From assembly GCA_036346395.1 (NCBI GenBank), contig CM070604.1, forward strand, positions 4,263,904-4,327,903: 64,000 bases of DNA, read 5' to 3'. This document shows, piece after piece, positions 1 through 11,599 of the stretch (position 1 is the stretch's first letter; each line of letters starts with the position of its first letter). The stretch comes from Hsuehochloa calcarea. Lineage: Eukaryota; Streptophyta; Magnoliopsida; Poales; Poaceae. The notes under the pieces are model-generated. The model was not told the DNA's origin and ran no database searches. It saw only the letters and a program-made list of their open reading frames with translations. The position numbers were made by a program, and so were the translations under genes.

Positions 1-189
1 GAAACGAGACCTAAAGTATTACAATGGAAATGCTGATCTCAACATATCATCGCTAGTCACCTAAACTAGAATGTAGTGTAATTACAAACGCGCACCGTGA
101 ATTGATGGATCAAAATTGGACTTTGTTGAGTTGAGAGGACTTGGCCTAATCAGGACCATTGCATTATGATCCTGAGTCCTGACCGTCCA
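1..189. other. 3' flank of the JAC1-like gene
   Basis: Short stretch downstream of the minus-strand JAC1-like stop codon. It presumably holds the 3' UTR and polyadenylation region. No other feature is seen. Confidence 0.4.
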
Positions 190-1415
190 TTACTTGGCTT
201 GGCTCCAGAATCTCTCCTTGGCCCATGCAATCGCTTCGTCCACCGCAGCAGCGCCCACACTGTCAATGTCGCCGTCGTCCATCAGCAACGGCGCCCGCTC
301 CCTCACCTCCCTCACCACCTCCTCCAGCCGCCGCGGCGTCCTCGGCGGCGGTTTGCCGAATACCGACGACGACGCGGCAGACGGCGGCAAGTAGTAGTAC
401 CCGTAGTCGGCGCGAGAGCATTCAGTAATGGTGTCGGCTTCGGGAGCCGTCGAGCGCGCCCTGCCGTGGGTACGACGGAAGCTGGGCTCGTGGCTGGTGG
501 TCTCGGGGTTCGACGTAAAGCAGCAGAAGCCGCTGCTCGCGCGGTGGTGCCGGTGGTGCTGCGCGGCGGAGCTCTCGACGACGTTGCTGCTCGCCGCGCT
601 GCTGTGATTCGTCCTGCCACCCTCGAAGTCGCCCCCGTAATAGTAGCGGGACGCCGGGTACGCGGCCGTCGAGCACGTGAAGCTGCTCTGGTACTCCCCT
701 CTCGTCGACATCGTCGACGGCGGCGACGAGTCGTACCGGCGCGATGGAATCGCTATCGGCCTGGAAAATGATGCCGTGATCGATCAATGTTAATTACATC
801 ATCAATGATAGATGTACGTAGCACATGCGATCTGTGTGATGCCAGATATGACGAACAATATGCATGTGCTTCACGGTGAACTAGGGTCATGCTCATGCAT
901 GCATCATCTAGTTCTAGCTAGGCGCGAATGTTGATGAATTTTTACCTGAGTTTAGAAGCGAAGGAGGAGAGCGTGGCGTCGCCCCGGCCGGCCGGCGGCC
1001 GGCAGAAGTCTGAGCCGAACTCCTCGGAGCTGACCACCGACGACGATTTCGTTGACTTCGACCTCATGTGATGGGCGCCGAAGATATCATCAAAGAAGCC
1101 CTCCTCGGTGTGCACGGCCGCCGGCACGAGCTGGCCGAGGCCGTCGACGTACGTCCGTCGGCAGAAGGCGTCGGCGCCGACGTAGGACGCGTACTGGCCG
1201 TGGTCCGTCGCGGAGTGGTAGTCGACGGCCTCACCGTAGAAGCTGCGGAGGAGCACGGTGCGCGGCGGCCCGCCGAACACGTCCCGGAAGTCGTCGGGGG
1301 CGAGGCTCTGGTGGCCGCAGGCGCGCTGCTCCGACGACCTGCGCCGCGGCAGCACCGAGCCCATCGTGCACCTCCATGACTCGTCCATTGCCTCGCTCTC
1401 CGGCCGATCACACAC
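190..1415 (-). CDS. JAC1/auxilin-like N-terminal protein without a J domain (2 exons)
   Basis: Two exons on the minus strand: exon 1 1415-946 and exon 2 760-190. The donor is CTCAG|GTAAAA and the acceptor TTTCCAG|GCC; the split codon AG|G is arginine and the frame continues to TAA at 192-190, giving 346 aa. Residues 41-51 read DDFRDVFGGPP, followed by RTVLLRSFYG. The C-terminus (about 329-346) reads AVDEAIAWAKERFWSQAK. From recall of the family, the DVFGGPP box and the DEAIAWAKEKF-like helix occur in plant JAC1/auxilin-like proteins, which act in chloroplast photorelocation or clathrin uncoating. Normally a J domain follows; here the protein stops at the helix. A second in-frame Met (MDESW, residue 10) could be the true start. 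The 3' half is serine/arginine rich and otherwise unrecognised. Family placement is moderately sure; function is inferred. Confidence 0.7.
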
Positions 1416-1467
1416 TGACTACTGGGGGGTGGCTAGGAAAGCTTGATGCTTTTAGGTCTTTGGATGC

Positions 1468-1476
1468 TATATATAA
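1468..1476 (-). promoter_or_regulatory. Candidate TATA box of the JAC1-like gene
   Basis: On the minus strand the sequence reads TTATATATAGC, about 55 bp upstream of the first ATG at 1415. The spacing would give a 5' UTR of roughly 20-30 nt before that ATG, or about 50 nt before the MDESW start. Confidence 0.45.
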
Positions 1477-2513
1477 TCATGAGTTCTACTGTATCTGTAG
1501 TACTAATTAGCATCAGCGTCACCTTAGCATTTAATACCGCAGTGAATTTGTGGCAGTTCTAAAACTATGCCATGATTGTAATTCATGCAAAAATTTCACA
1601 ATGAATTTTGCAGAAAACAGTTCTCTAAGAGGTAATTATAGTTCTTGTTATGCTATGCTTATGGTCAAGTAACATCTTAGTATGCATGCCAGTCAAATGT
1701 TACAAGCCTGCACGATTTAGTACTCAACTCACCGCAATCATGTGTAGCAGTTCCTAATCCTACCACATGAAGAACATTCTTATATATATATATATATATA
1801 TATAACCTAGAGGCTTAAAAGTTAACCCAGTGTATAGTTGTCAGATAAATTGACAGCTTTTGTTTTGTTTTGCTTAGCTGTTGTAGTAGTATCAGATAGG
1901 ATAATTGATGCAAGAGGGGAGTAATCAATTGACTGAGAATACTTTATTGGAGGGAAGGAGGCGTGTGAGATGGGATGATTATGTTTTGCCATCCTCTTTG
2001 CAGACACAACATCATGGTGGTTGATCCATAGCTTCATTCAGTCTCCTCACTTTTGTCATACAAAAAAATTCACTGCTTTTTCCACTTCAGACTAGTCTCT
2101 TTCGTGTTCTTTTGAATTGTTTCTTTATTTCTGTGCTTTGCATACAACTATGGGAGTAGAAAATTAATTGAGATGTCCGTAATTTCCCATTTCATCAAAT
2201 CTCAAAAGTTTAGGACCAATCCAGTGTTCATGGAAAAGCTACCAGGCAGACAGATCAAACTGGTTAACTACTCCAGTGTCATGCATACTGTGTGCTAATT
2301 TCAGCTGGTCAAGTTGAAACAAAAGTGGCAATTGAAAGACTACAAGAGCAGCTCATGATCAGGCTGCAAATCATGTGGAGTTTGCTTAAAGCTGTAGACT
2401 ATGGGACTAAAAGGCACTGCAAGTTGGGACTGAAGGTGCAACTACCACGCTTAACAAACTCCAGAAAATCTTTGGCAGAATCACAACAATCTTTATTTTA
2501 ACTATGCTGAGCA
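1477..2513. other. Intergenic DNA upstream of the JAC1-like gene
   Basis: AT-rich DNA with no convincing gene. It contains a perfect TA dinucleotide run at about 1780-1803. A 69-codon open frame at 2292-2501 (plus) follows an acceptor-like tract (AATTTCAG); it could be a stray exon, but I recognise no domain. Confidence 0.4.
1780..1803. repeat. (TA)n microsatellite
   Basis: About twelve uninterrupted TA units are seen directly. Confidence 0.9.
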
Positions 2514-3360
2514 ACAGCGGCGGACCTACCATTATGGTAAACTCTGACATCCGCCAGAGCTTCCTCCTGTCCCGAACCCCCTTAACCCCGGTCTTTCCTA
2601 CCACCGGTGTCGGAGAAGAAGAGTTTGGCTGCTCTGTCGCTCGCTCCGAGCCTCCGATCCCGCTAGGCCAGCAGGCCAGCCATGGGCTGTTTTTGCTGAA
2701 TGACTGAATCGCGCACGCGGCCCGCCCAACCCAAGTGCCCAACCATCGCTGCCTCGGTGCCTCCACTCGGACCACCCCAGAATTCTAGATCGGGAGATCG
2801 CCAGATCCAATCCCCATTTCATTTTCGGCATTTCCCAAACTCAGTTCCCACTCTCTGTCGGTCTCTCCCAAGTCCCAACCCTAGCCCTAGGCGTAGGCGG
2901 CGCGGCGGCGGCGGAGCGCAGGCGGGGCGAGGTGGCAAACGTGGGCGTAGGCACGGGGCGGTCAACGGAGCGCGCAGCGTGGGCTGGGCGAGCCAGCGAG
3001 GCGAGGTCGCAAGCAAGCGACGGAGCGTCAAGCGCGGGCGCAAGTGCCAGGCAGCAAGCGGGGCGGGCGGGCAATGAGGTGTGGGCGGCACCGCGGTCCG
3101 TGGCAGGCAGGCAGGCAAGCGGGCGGCTGGTGCCGGGCGGGGCGAGTGACGGCTTACGGAGCGCGGGCGGCTCTGCTTCCAGGCGCCGGGCAACGCTGCT
3201 GGCTGCTCCAATGCTCGGTGGCTTGGTGTTCCCTAGCGCAGCTGCACAGGCGACGCTGCCGGCTTCTCTAGAGTCTAGAGTCCAGACCTCCAGTGCTCCC
3301 TAGCGCAGGCTGCAGGGGGCAGCGTTCGGCGGTAGCAATGCCAAAATTTAACGGTAAGTA
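2514..3360. other. GC-rich block with a hAT-like start, unresolved
   Basis: The block opens at 2514 with CAGCGGCGGACCTACC, which resembles the CAG(T/C)GGCGGA.C terminus of many grass hAT elements. A GC-rich, exon-like tract follows, ending in a good donor (AACG|GTAAGTA) near 3353. I find no matching inverted terminus or transposase. It could be the 5' end of a hAT element or a captured exon. Confidence 0.3.
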
Positions 3361-3668
3361 CTTTGTGTCTTTGTCCAAAATCATATGCTAAAATTGTATG
3401 AATGAGATGCAGCGGTGTGGAAGAAATTCGCAAAATAGAAACTCAAGCGGCACAGAGCACACTTTGTTATATGAATTCGCAAAATAGAAAAAAGAATATT
3501 TATGTTGCAGTTGGTAAATCAACATTGTTAATCTACCAAATTGTGATAATGGACAATCCATGATTTCAGTACGCGTCTCATCCTTGTCTTTTCTATGAAT
3601 TATGATATGAACAGTGAATTAGTCGTTAAAATTGAATTGGTCAGAATGACGTTAAAATCTAGGATGTT

Positions 3669-3752
3669 TACATATTCCAAAAGGATTTATTTTATTAGTT
3701 CATTGTGCACTACATATTCCAAAAGGATTTATTTTATTAGTTCATTGAGCAC
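3669..3752. repeat. Tandem duplication, two 42-bp units
   Basis: Unit 1 is 3669-3710 and unit 2 is 3711-3752. They differ at one visible base (GTGCAC versus GAGCAC near the unit end). No gene is involved. Confidence 0.9.
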
Positions 3753-4743
3753 TTGTTCTCCTAAAAAGGGAGTTTAGTTGAACAAAAGCTCAACGCAATG
3801 CCTCGAGCAATCAAGCGAGAACCGAGCAACTAAAACCTAGCGGTGCGCGGTGAGGCGGTGTTCGGCGAGGAAGCAACAGTCCAAGATCCACATCCAACTG
3901 TGACTCTCTGCATGATATATGCCAAACATATAATTAATACAGCAACGCGGTATCTATCTATCTATCAGTATCAGAGCTAAGCAAAGTAGAGCATAAAGCA
4001 TACTCATTAGCTACACATAGCAGAGTTGCTTCCTACTCAAACAATCTTTTTTTCTTTCTATTCTGCTGATCTAGAACAGATCAGGTTTGTTTGTCTATTC
4101 ATTGGCCATCATGAATCCAAGTCAAATGTCGAGCTTGACTCCATGCGCATGTACGCACTTTTCAGAGCGAAAACTCGATTGGGTTAACATGCATTGATCT
4201 TTTCAGAGTTCAGATTCAGAATTTCAGATAGGTGAGCCTTGGCTGGATGCATGCATGGGCAAGAACGGCACAGACAGGCAGCTTCTTGCAGGGCGTGGGA
4301 TCGAAGAAGCAGTCAGCGAAAGGATCATCCGAATGATTCGGTGTCCCACAAGGCGCGAGCAAGCCATGCAAAGATAAGAAATGATATCGGAGCGATTGCA
4401 CGAAATGCGCAATGATGCGCATGATTTGCTCTTTGTCCCCTTCGCCTGCGGCAAAAGCTCGCAGCGCCAACATTTTGCAAGTAAAGGAGGGGGGGCACTG
4501 CAGCAGCTGTGCTTTATCTCTAGCAATTCTAAAGAAGCAAAAGCTATAAAAGAAGCACATAGAAAGAATAAGAACAAGAGCAAGGGAGTAAGCTAAGTGT
4601 CATTATAATTGCTATAGTACGTGGGGCTTCTTGAAATTAATAAAGTGTTAAGCTAAATGCTGCGATGTTTCGTTGAGATGAGATGCGTGCATCTCTGTCA
4701 TTTCAAAAGGAGAAACATATAAAACAAAATGATTATGCTGTCA
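3753..4743. other. Intergenic DNA, nothing recognised
   Basis: Contains overlapping minus-strand open frames of 114 and 119 codons around 4216-4583. They have no recognisable domain, overlap each other in different frames and look like chance frames. Confidence 0.35.
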
Positions 4744-4874
4744 GAGATATGTTAGAATAGTGGTTAGAATATGAACTCTTATATGCCTTATCTATATATG
4801 GCATATACTTTTTGTACTCCTATATATATCGCTCATTGAGCCTCTTCAATACACACACAATTCTAACATATCTC
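4744..4874. mobile_element. Short LTR-like or MITE-like element with inverted ends
   Basis: Perfect 15-bp inverted repeats bound this block: GAGATATGTTAGAAT at 4744-4758 and its reverse complement at 4860-4874. The core at 4750-4868 starts TGTTAGAATAG and ends ATTCTAACA, i.e. TG...CA like a small copia LTR, and ends in an ATACACACACAATTCTAACA tract familiar from grass LTRs. Variant copies of the end motif follow to about 4905. A solo LTR of a very small element or a MITE are both possible. Confidence 0.45.
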
Positions 4875-5664
4875 TAACATCCCTATTCTAACTTATCTCT
4901 AACATATGCAAGTAGCTTAATTTGGGGATAATATTGAGACAAGCTCATGATGATGCATCACAAATTAGCAACATATAATAGTGGTTGAAGAACATATATG
5001 ATGGCTTTAGGTTTCTTATGCCATTGCAGGCATACATGTCGGCCACCACAATGTTCAGAGATGAAACCAAACCAAACCTTGCATGTAAATTGCAAAGCTT
5101 TCCAGGCTTTAAAAGAAGCAAACTCAACTTTACACACACATACATGAGACCAAATTCAACCTTTTCCTTTTCTTTCTACATATACTGGCCAGAAAAGGAT
5201 CGGCAGCTCTGACAGCAGCGAGTGCGCCTCATGCAAACTTTATGTGAGAGCTTTTGTATATACTGATCATACAGTTGGCAATAAGTAAAGAAAGGTTCAT
5301 GCAAGACAGTGCAAATGATATTATAAGGCTCATGTTATTTCACCTTTAATTCCTCCTATCTTATGCTTACCTATTCCTGATGATTTTTTTGAGCATAAAG
5401 TAAAAGATCCAAATGGCAGCTTTCGCCTTTAAACATTACATGGTGTAAATTACTTTTGTTAACTTTATAACTTTTACTTCTTTAATAGTAGGCTATGGTA
5501 AAAACAGGGAGGTCATGCATGTACATCTGAAGTTCTGAACTATTTTTTTATACATATCATCAACATTATTGTACACGTTTCAGAAAAGCTGCGTTCTTTT
5601 TGTATCATGCACATGACAGGGGAAATAAAAATGACTTTTTTTAAGGAAAAATATAAATAAAAAA
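4875..5664. other. Intergenic AT-rich DNA
   Basis: No coding or structured feature is recognised. There are low-complexity T and A runs only. Confidence 0.4.
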
Positions 5665-6133
5665 GAAAATTTCACTTTAGACCATGTAATTCTACTATGA
5701 TTTCACTTTGTACCACTCTAAGTAAATCTTTTCACTTTACACCACTTTTTCTTACCATGTGTTGCACTTTGCACCAGGAGGTGAATAACGACACAGGAGG
5801 TAGCGGCGAGGCACGCGATGGAGAGAGAGGCGATAGATGGATCTAAAAAATGGATCGAAAGCGGAGAAGAATAGTCGGAGCACCGCCGGTGGCGGCCATA
5901 AACGACGATGGCAAAATGGTTCTATGTCTCTCTCTCGGGTTGCCGCTACCTTGTCTATCGTGTCTCGCTGTCAACAAGCTCTGTACACGCCTCCTATGTT
6001 TCCTCTCGCTGATAGGATGTTCTCTGGTGCAAAGTAAAACAAAGTGTAAGAAGAGATGATGCAGAATAAAAAAATTTGTTAAGGTGGTGTAAAGTGAACC
6101 ATAGTAAGATGCGTGTTCGAAAGTAAAATTTAC
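5665..6133. mobile_element. Non-autonomous inverted-repeat DNA element (~470 bp)
   Basis: The two ends are long imperfect inverted repeats of about 110 bp, visible as repeated CACTTTACACCAC / GTGGTGTAAAGTG and TTTGCACCAG / TGGTGCAAAGT blocks in opposite orientation. The central ~230 bp is more GC-rich, with overlapping 66- and 69-codon frames. This is the usual look of a MITE or small Mutator-type element with filler sequence. I see no clean target-site duplication. Confidence 0.6.
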
Positions 6134-7020
6134 TCAAGTAAAAATGAACGCGTTGTTGCATACTCTGTTCCTAAGAGAAAAGACAGTGCATGTCAAGAAA
6201 CGGCCCGGCCAATGTTCTTAGTTGGGCCTCAATTCTTGGACCTATTGGTCTAATTTATCGCGATACAAGAAATCTTCGGCTCTAGATGGATGGGCTAAAT
6301 GTGCAGGTGAAAACCAAATGTGGATTTCATACTTTCACTGCTTAACGTAGTTCCCATCAAGTACCCGGAAAGGGCCATGTGTAATTCTTGGTCCCTATAT
6401 ATATGCCTTGCCATTCAAAAGGCATGGCTCAGTGATCCTCTAATTAAAAATCAAATGCTTGAGATGAAGACAGTGAAGACTCGGATTTCACAATCCAGAA
6501 TCATCTATGAACAATACTATGTTATTTTTTGAATCAGTAGATAACGCTCACATAATACATCACTGAATTATTTTATAGATAACGTAGACCAAACCATTCA
6601 TTATATTGCAAACATCAAAGTCAATTATACCGCATCGGGTCAAGTTTTACAGTAGAGCCGAACATGCTAAATGGTTACATTACAAAGCAGCGGAACGATA
6701 ACGGAAGCAAAAAAGGTAGAGCACATCTCTCCACAAGTAAGCGACTAGGGAAATCAATGTACAACCGATATTATCCAAAGACCTGACAATATTGGTGTAC
6801 ACGAGTACCGACTGAGTGAGCTAGACCGGGGCGAGATCTAGACTACTAGAATCAAAACTACTCTTTAACATCGTCTTGACCACCAACATCTGGATCATCG
6901 TAGGCACAATGTCATTGATCCACGGCTTCTGAGAGTTGGGGAAAGAGCGAGCGTAAGCATAAACAACTGTGCTCGCGAGCCAACACACAGAGAATGTATA
7001 TATATATATATATAGGGAAT
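6134..7020. other. Intergenic DNA
   Basis: No gene is recognised. The right edge carries a (TA)n run at about 6998-7014 that borders the MITE. Confidence 0.4.
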
Positions 7021-7265
7021 GTATCTAGTGCTAATGGGTAATTCAGTGCTAAGGTGCTAATACCAATCTTGACCGTTGGAGGTAGGAGCATGCATGGTGT
7101 TTAATGGAGACGCATTAATGAAGGTGCATTGAATGTGGGAGCATACAAAGTGATTAAATGGTTTAGAGGTGGGAGCCCACATTAATCTTGGTTGTTCAAT
7201 TCAGATCTAACGGTCAAGATTGGTATTAGCACCTTAGCACTGAATTACCCATTAGCACTAGATAC
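7021..7265. mobile_element. MITE with perfect 57-bp inverted repeats in a TA microsatellite
   Basis: The arm 7021-7077 (starting GTATCTAGTGCTAATGGG) and the arm 7209-7265 are exact reverse complements over 57 bp. The 131-bp centre carries no gene. The element is bordered by TA repeats on the left (TATATATATA, then GGGAAT) and on the right (GTATATATAT, then a GT run). TA-flanked elements are known in grasses (the rice Micron type targets TA microsatellites); assigning this copy to that family is inference. Confidence 0.8.
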
Positions 7266-7296
7266 GTATATATATGTGTGTGTGTGTGTGTGTGTG
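7266..7296. repeat. TA/TG microsatellite
   Basis: A short (TA)n run passes directly into a (TG)n run at the right edge of the MITE. Confidence 0.85.
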
Positions 7297-7500
7297 CAAG
7301 ACTTTAACAAGGAAGGCTCAGATTCTTTTATTTGCTCAAAGCAACATTTTTAAGTACCATAATTAGAAAGTTCTATCACTTAGCATTTTAACCAAAATCT
7401 CATTTTATTAAAGAGAGTAATTGTGCAATATTTATAACAGTGAATGTTACCTCCACCTTATACTTAATTTTGATTGTGGTTACATCCATCTATTAACAAT

Positions 7501-7570
7501 ATTGTCATACTTCCACCCAGGGAAATCCAAAATTTATTGTCATACTTCCACCCAGGGAAATCCAAAATTC
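7501..7570. repeat. Tandem duplication, two 35-bp units
   Basis: Units 7501-7535 and 7536-7570 share ATTGTCATACTTCCACCCAG and the rest of the unit. They differ only at the last base. Confidence 0.9.
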
Positions 7571-7813
7571 GTGGTCACATTGGCCCGACACATTTTCATC
7601 CCACCCACAGAGTTTTATAAATAGAACTAACTCAAGTAAGTTCCTATGCCCGCTTTTGACCGTATGCATGGTTGTTCGAACAGTTTATTACTCTGCAGAG
7701 GTTGTACATCTTTACCCACAAGAGATAATCATTTTTATATGTACACACGTTTTCTTAGACATGTGAATCAAGAGAGATTACAACAAGGCCTTTACAAGGC
7801 ATCATCCAGTATT
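7571..7813. other. Short intergenic segment
   Basis: Nothing recognisable. Confidence 0.3.
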
Positions 7814-10250
7814 TGTTACACCCGCTAAGGTTTCACCTGAGAAGGGTTACGCTCCCACACCTGCGTAAACCCTTACCCAGACCCCCTCTTGCGCCTCACG
7901 ACGACTTTCGACGTGCACCCTAACCCGTAACCACGAAGGCCTACAGCGTAACGGGTCCTCTAATGGTGCAACTCGTACTGATGGATACAAATTATTTAGC
8001 CAGGTCGACACCATTATAGACTTGTGGTTATACTGTTTTACATTATAAGGTCATCACAGGATTAAGCCCTTAAAGTCATCTGGACGGTTCATTCTACATA
8101 CCAATATTTCTTAAGCTACATTAGCACCCACCAACATACCATCCATCACACCATCTGTCTAGATGTGGTAACATCAATTATTGGGGGTTTTGAGAAGTAT
8201 AAAATAGATTATCTCAAACATTCCAGCCATTTACAAAAAATGATTCCCCAAATCTATTTTCATGATTGAAAGATGATGACCGGGGCGATTTATGCTCCAG
8301 GTACTTAAGCAAGACTAGCGTGGCGCTTAAGTACGACTATAGCTAGTAGGTTACCACATAATTACCTAGGGTGACAAGGATTAAGGAATTCAATTTTCAA
8401 ATGATGGTAGTATAACAATTTGGCATTTAACTATCTTAAGCATTTAACATACATTTGCATAATCAATTTAGCATGCAATTTGATATTTTAAAATAATATA
8501 ATTTGCATAAAATGTAGGTTCAATATGATCAAAGTGTTGACTCACCTGGTCTAAGGCAAGAGAGTCTTGATAGTCTTGAGTTTGATCAAATAGGACATCT
8601 TCCGCTTCTTCGAACTCTACTCGAATGAACGCACCAGAAAAGAGCAAACAAGCACACAAAAACAAAAAAGTACTAAAGAAATAATAAATGAACTCCTAAT
8701 TGAACAAGGCTAATGCCAAAAGAAAGACACTGAATTTAGACAAATTTAGAAACAAATTTCACTTAAATCGGAGTTACAACGAGGGGGGCACGGGTTCTCC
8801 GAAGTTTGGTTTAGAATTAAATCCAGAGAAAATAAGAAGGGGGAGAGAAATTATCTCTCTAACATACGGGACTCAACGCGCAGTGATTTGGTTCACGACA
8901 CATCACACGGACCAAGTCCACCAGCACAGGTCCACGGGTCCACCGAAGCATGGACTGCGCATCGGACTCGCTTGTCATTGAATGGCAGTGAAACAGGGTT
9001 TTTAAGGGACCTCATTATCTACCCCGAGTCCACATGGCACTGACTCACCGCGGCATTTAAGCTAGCAATTAAACATTGCTAATCAAAGCCTAACCCTACA
9101 TACCAAGATACAGGTGGTTATCTGGGAGCTACATGAGCGGTCTGAGTTCAGACAACAGATGAACTCTAGGGGGAGATTTTGGCCAAGCTCGTCGCTGACG
9201 GAGGAAAACTCGACGGCGGGCGGAAATACCAAAAACGAAACCAGGATGACGAGCTGGTTCCAAGGGTGGGGGCGACATGGCCGGCGACGCTCCGGAGTAG
9301 TGGTGCGGCGGCAAGGTGTGGCGGCGGTGCACTGGGCGACGGCGGCCAAGGCGGTTCGGTGGTGCTCCGAGCTGGAAAGAGGAGGCACGAGCAAGAACAC
9401 GACACGATGAACTCACCGGGACAAGAGGGAGGGCCGGAGGTGGACGGAGGGTTGAGAACGGCGGTGAAGAAGGCGTCGGCCGGAGGCGAGGAAGATGAGG
9501 GATCCCGGACTTCCTTTGGTCCAAAAGCAAATCGGGTTGGGGGATGAGTTCCTCGGCTCCTGGAACACTGGATGACGCTGTCGGCCGGGGGAGGAGCTCA
9601 CTGAAGCGGCGAAACGACAGCGAGGCACGGTAGCCAATGGTGAGTTCCGCACTTTTCTTTGGGGAGACTTGCCGAGAGAGATAGAGGCGAGGAGGGGAGG
9701 AGCAAGAGGATGCGCTGGGCTCCTTATAGTCGAAGGGAGGGGAAGGATGGAGCCGTTGTGGACTGGCTGGTGCACAGTCCCGAGGCGGCAGCATGGGCGG
9801 CAACTTGGAGGGACGGGAGTAGGCGATGGAGCGACGGTGACGCGACTGGGCGAGGGCGAGCAGATGAGGCATGGCAAGGGACGGGACGGAACGGGAGCGC
9901 GCTCCGGCGCAGCACGGGGCGTTGGCGTCAGGGCGATGAGGCAACGACTTGGGAGCCGGGGCAGGTGCGCGTTGATAGGGTGACAGAGCGCCAGGCGTGC
10001 GCGGCGCAGGCAGAGTGCGTCCAACGCGGCAAGGGGGTGACCTGGGGCTGGGCTAGAGAGGAAGAAGGGTAGGGGCTGAGCCCAAGGGGGAAAAGGGAAA
10101 TGAGCTAGGCCCAAGAAAGATTTAAGGATTTTGGAAATCTTGAGATTTGAATTTAAGAGAGATTTAAAAACCTTTTGAGGGAACTTTGAACTGAGCTTTT
10201 AAAAACAAACCGAACTTTGAAACTTTGAGGGAGTTTTTGAAATACACACT
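7814..10250 (-). mobile_element. Solo-LTR-like retrotransposon fragment, minus orientation
   Basis: Read on the minus strand, the block begins with AAATTC/AAATCTC-rich sequence and a GGGCC...AGCCC tract (about 10,070-10,120). A CTATAAGGAGCCC box near 9730 follows, then a GC-rich transcribed-looking leader, then AT-rich DNA, ending GTGTAACA at 7814. This order matches long Ty3/gypsy LTRs of the Tekay/Del kind as I remember them. I see no gag or pol, no primer site and no matching target-site duplication, so a truncated or solo LTR is the best reading. The 200-270-codon frames in the GC-rich part run in several frames and look non-coding. Confidence 0.45.
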
Positions 10251-10261
10251 TAACTTCAAAT

Positions 10262-11035
10262 TAGTTTTTGAACTCCTTTACAAAAAAATCTCGAAGCGAA
10301 AGGTAGCCGGCCACCTCGGGCCAGTGTCGTTCGAGAGGAGAAGAGGGCAGTGGTCTGAAAGTTAGGCAGAGCGCGCAGAACGTGATTTTTGAAGTGGACA
10401 TCCCAAGCCTGGTTATAGAAGACCCTATCTAGCTTGATGAGCATCGGGTTCTCCCATTCGTTGCTCCACGTGTACTTTCTGTTTTGTAGGTGTATCACTT
10501 TGAGCTCGTAGACATTTAGGGTGCTCTTAAACTGACCCATCCTTGCTCGGTTAATGTTTCCCTTGTTCTTATCACTCGCCTTGTAGATCAAGTTGAAATC
10601 GCTGAGTACTAGCCATCTGGTGGCAGACGGCGGTTGAAGGGACTTGATTTCTTGCAAGAACGCCAGCTTATCTCTATCTCAGGATGGGTCGTAGACCACC
10701 GTGAGGTAGAAAACCGTGCTACAATCCTTGATATGTGCCATCGCCGACAAACTATGCTCCTCTAGCTAGATGGCTTCAACCGCAATGTGGTTGTCGTTCC
10801 ACAACAGTAGGATGCCACCCCGTGTGCCAGAGGTTGGCCTCTGCACGAAGTTGTGCAGCCTGTGTCTTCCTAGATAGTATGCTAGTGCTTGGTCCACTAC
10901 TTGAAGCTTCATTTCTTGCAAGTAGGCGAGGTGGCAGGTGGTGGATGAGAGAGTATCATGGATCGTCGTTCATCTAGCCGGTGTGTTGAGACCGCGCATG
11001 TTCCAGCAGATGAGGTTGAGATTTGTACCAGTCAT
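10262..11035 (-). pseudogene. LINE endonuclease domain, decayed
   Basis: The minus strand encodes an L1-type apurinic endonuclease with stops. From about 11,035: MTGTNLNLICWNMRGLN (the start of plant LINE ORF2). Then LAYLQEMKL around the catalytic Glu, GTRGGILLLWND, WLVLSDFNLIYKASDKNKG (a variant of the catalytic GDFN, Gly to Ser), and YTWSNEWENPMLIKLDRVF. The final SDH motif is not intact. In-frame stops follow EAI and YDPS. The sequence ends at the LTR-like block near 10,260, and no reverse transcriptase follows, although a LINE normally has one directly downstream. Confidence 0.85.
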
Positions 11036-11599
11036 GATTGTATGACACAGAGCTTTGTAGGTCTTCTCAGTCCTCTGTGTTCTAACTGCGGGGAACCTAA
11101 TCGACAATCGTGAAGGGAAGGGAAGGAGGTCGGTGGCGGCGGTGGCAGTGAGTCCCAAGCGTGGGGGTGGTCATGTCCATTCCAACTAGAGTTGGTGAAG
11201 CGTAGGTGAATCGAAGATGGGGCTAGTGTGGCGCTTTGCTGCCGAGCGAGGTGGTGGGTAAACCGACAGAGGCCCGAAGAGAGGGGCTGAGAAGGAGTCT
11301 CACAGAAGCACTTGCGGCAATCATTGCACACTTGTTTGCTGGTACCAAGGTTCTTACTAGAACGCCAACTTGACAACCTAGGACAAAAACACAAATAGAC
11401 GTAGACGATAATTAAGCAAAAGCGGTAGTGTTTGTGGTCGATCATGGCAGTGGTGGTCGTTGTCATCGAGGTATGGCATCGGCTCGCCTAGGCCACCGCA
11501 AGGCCAGCCACAGGGACGCCTAGGCTATCACGGGACGAGGTGGAGCATCGTGTAGGCCTTCCCCTCCCAGCATGGCAAGACCACCATGATCAGCTAGGG

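Noticed and set aside
166..771. 201-codon plus frame opposite JAC1-like exon 2
   Set aside because: Arg-rich shadow of the real minus-strand exon, which has matching splice sites.
4216..4583. Cys-containing small secreted-like peptides on the minus strand
   Set aside because: Two overlapping frames compete and there is no convincing signal peptide plus conserved cysteine pattern.
9129..10114. 271- and 233-codon minus frames, Pro/Arg/Ser rich
   Set aside because: They lie in the GC-rich leader of the LTR-like block in competing frames. The composition is low-complexity.
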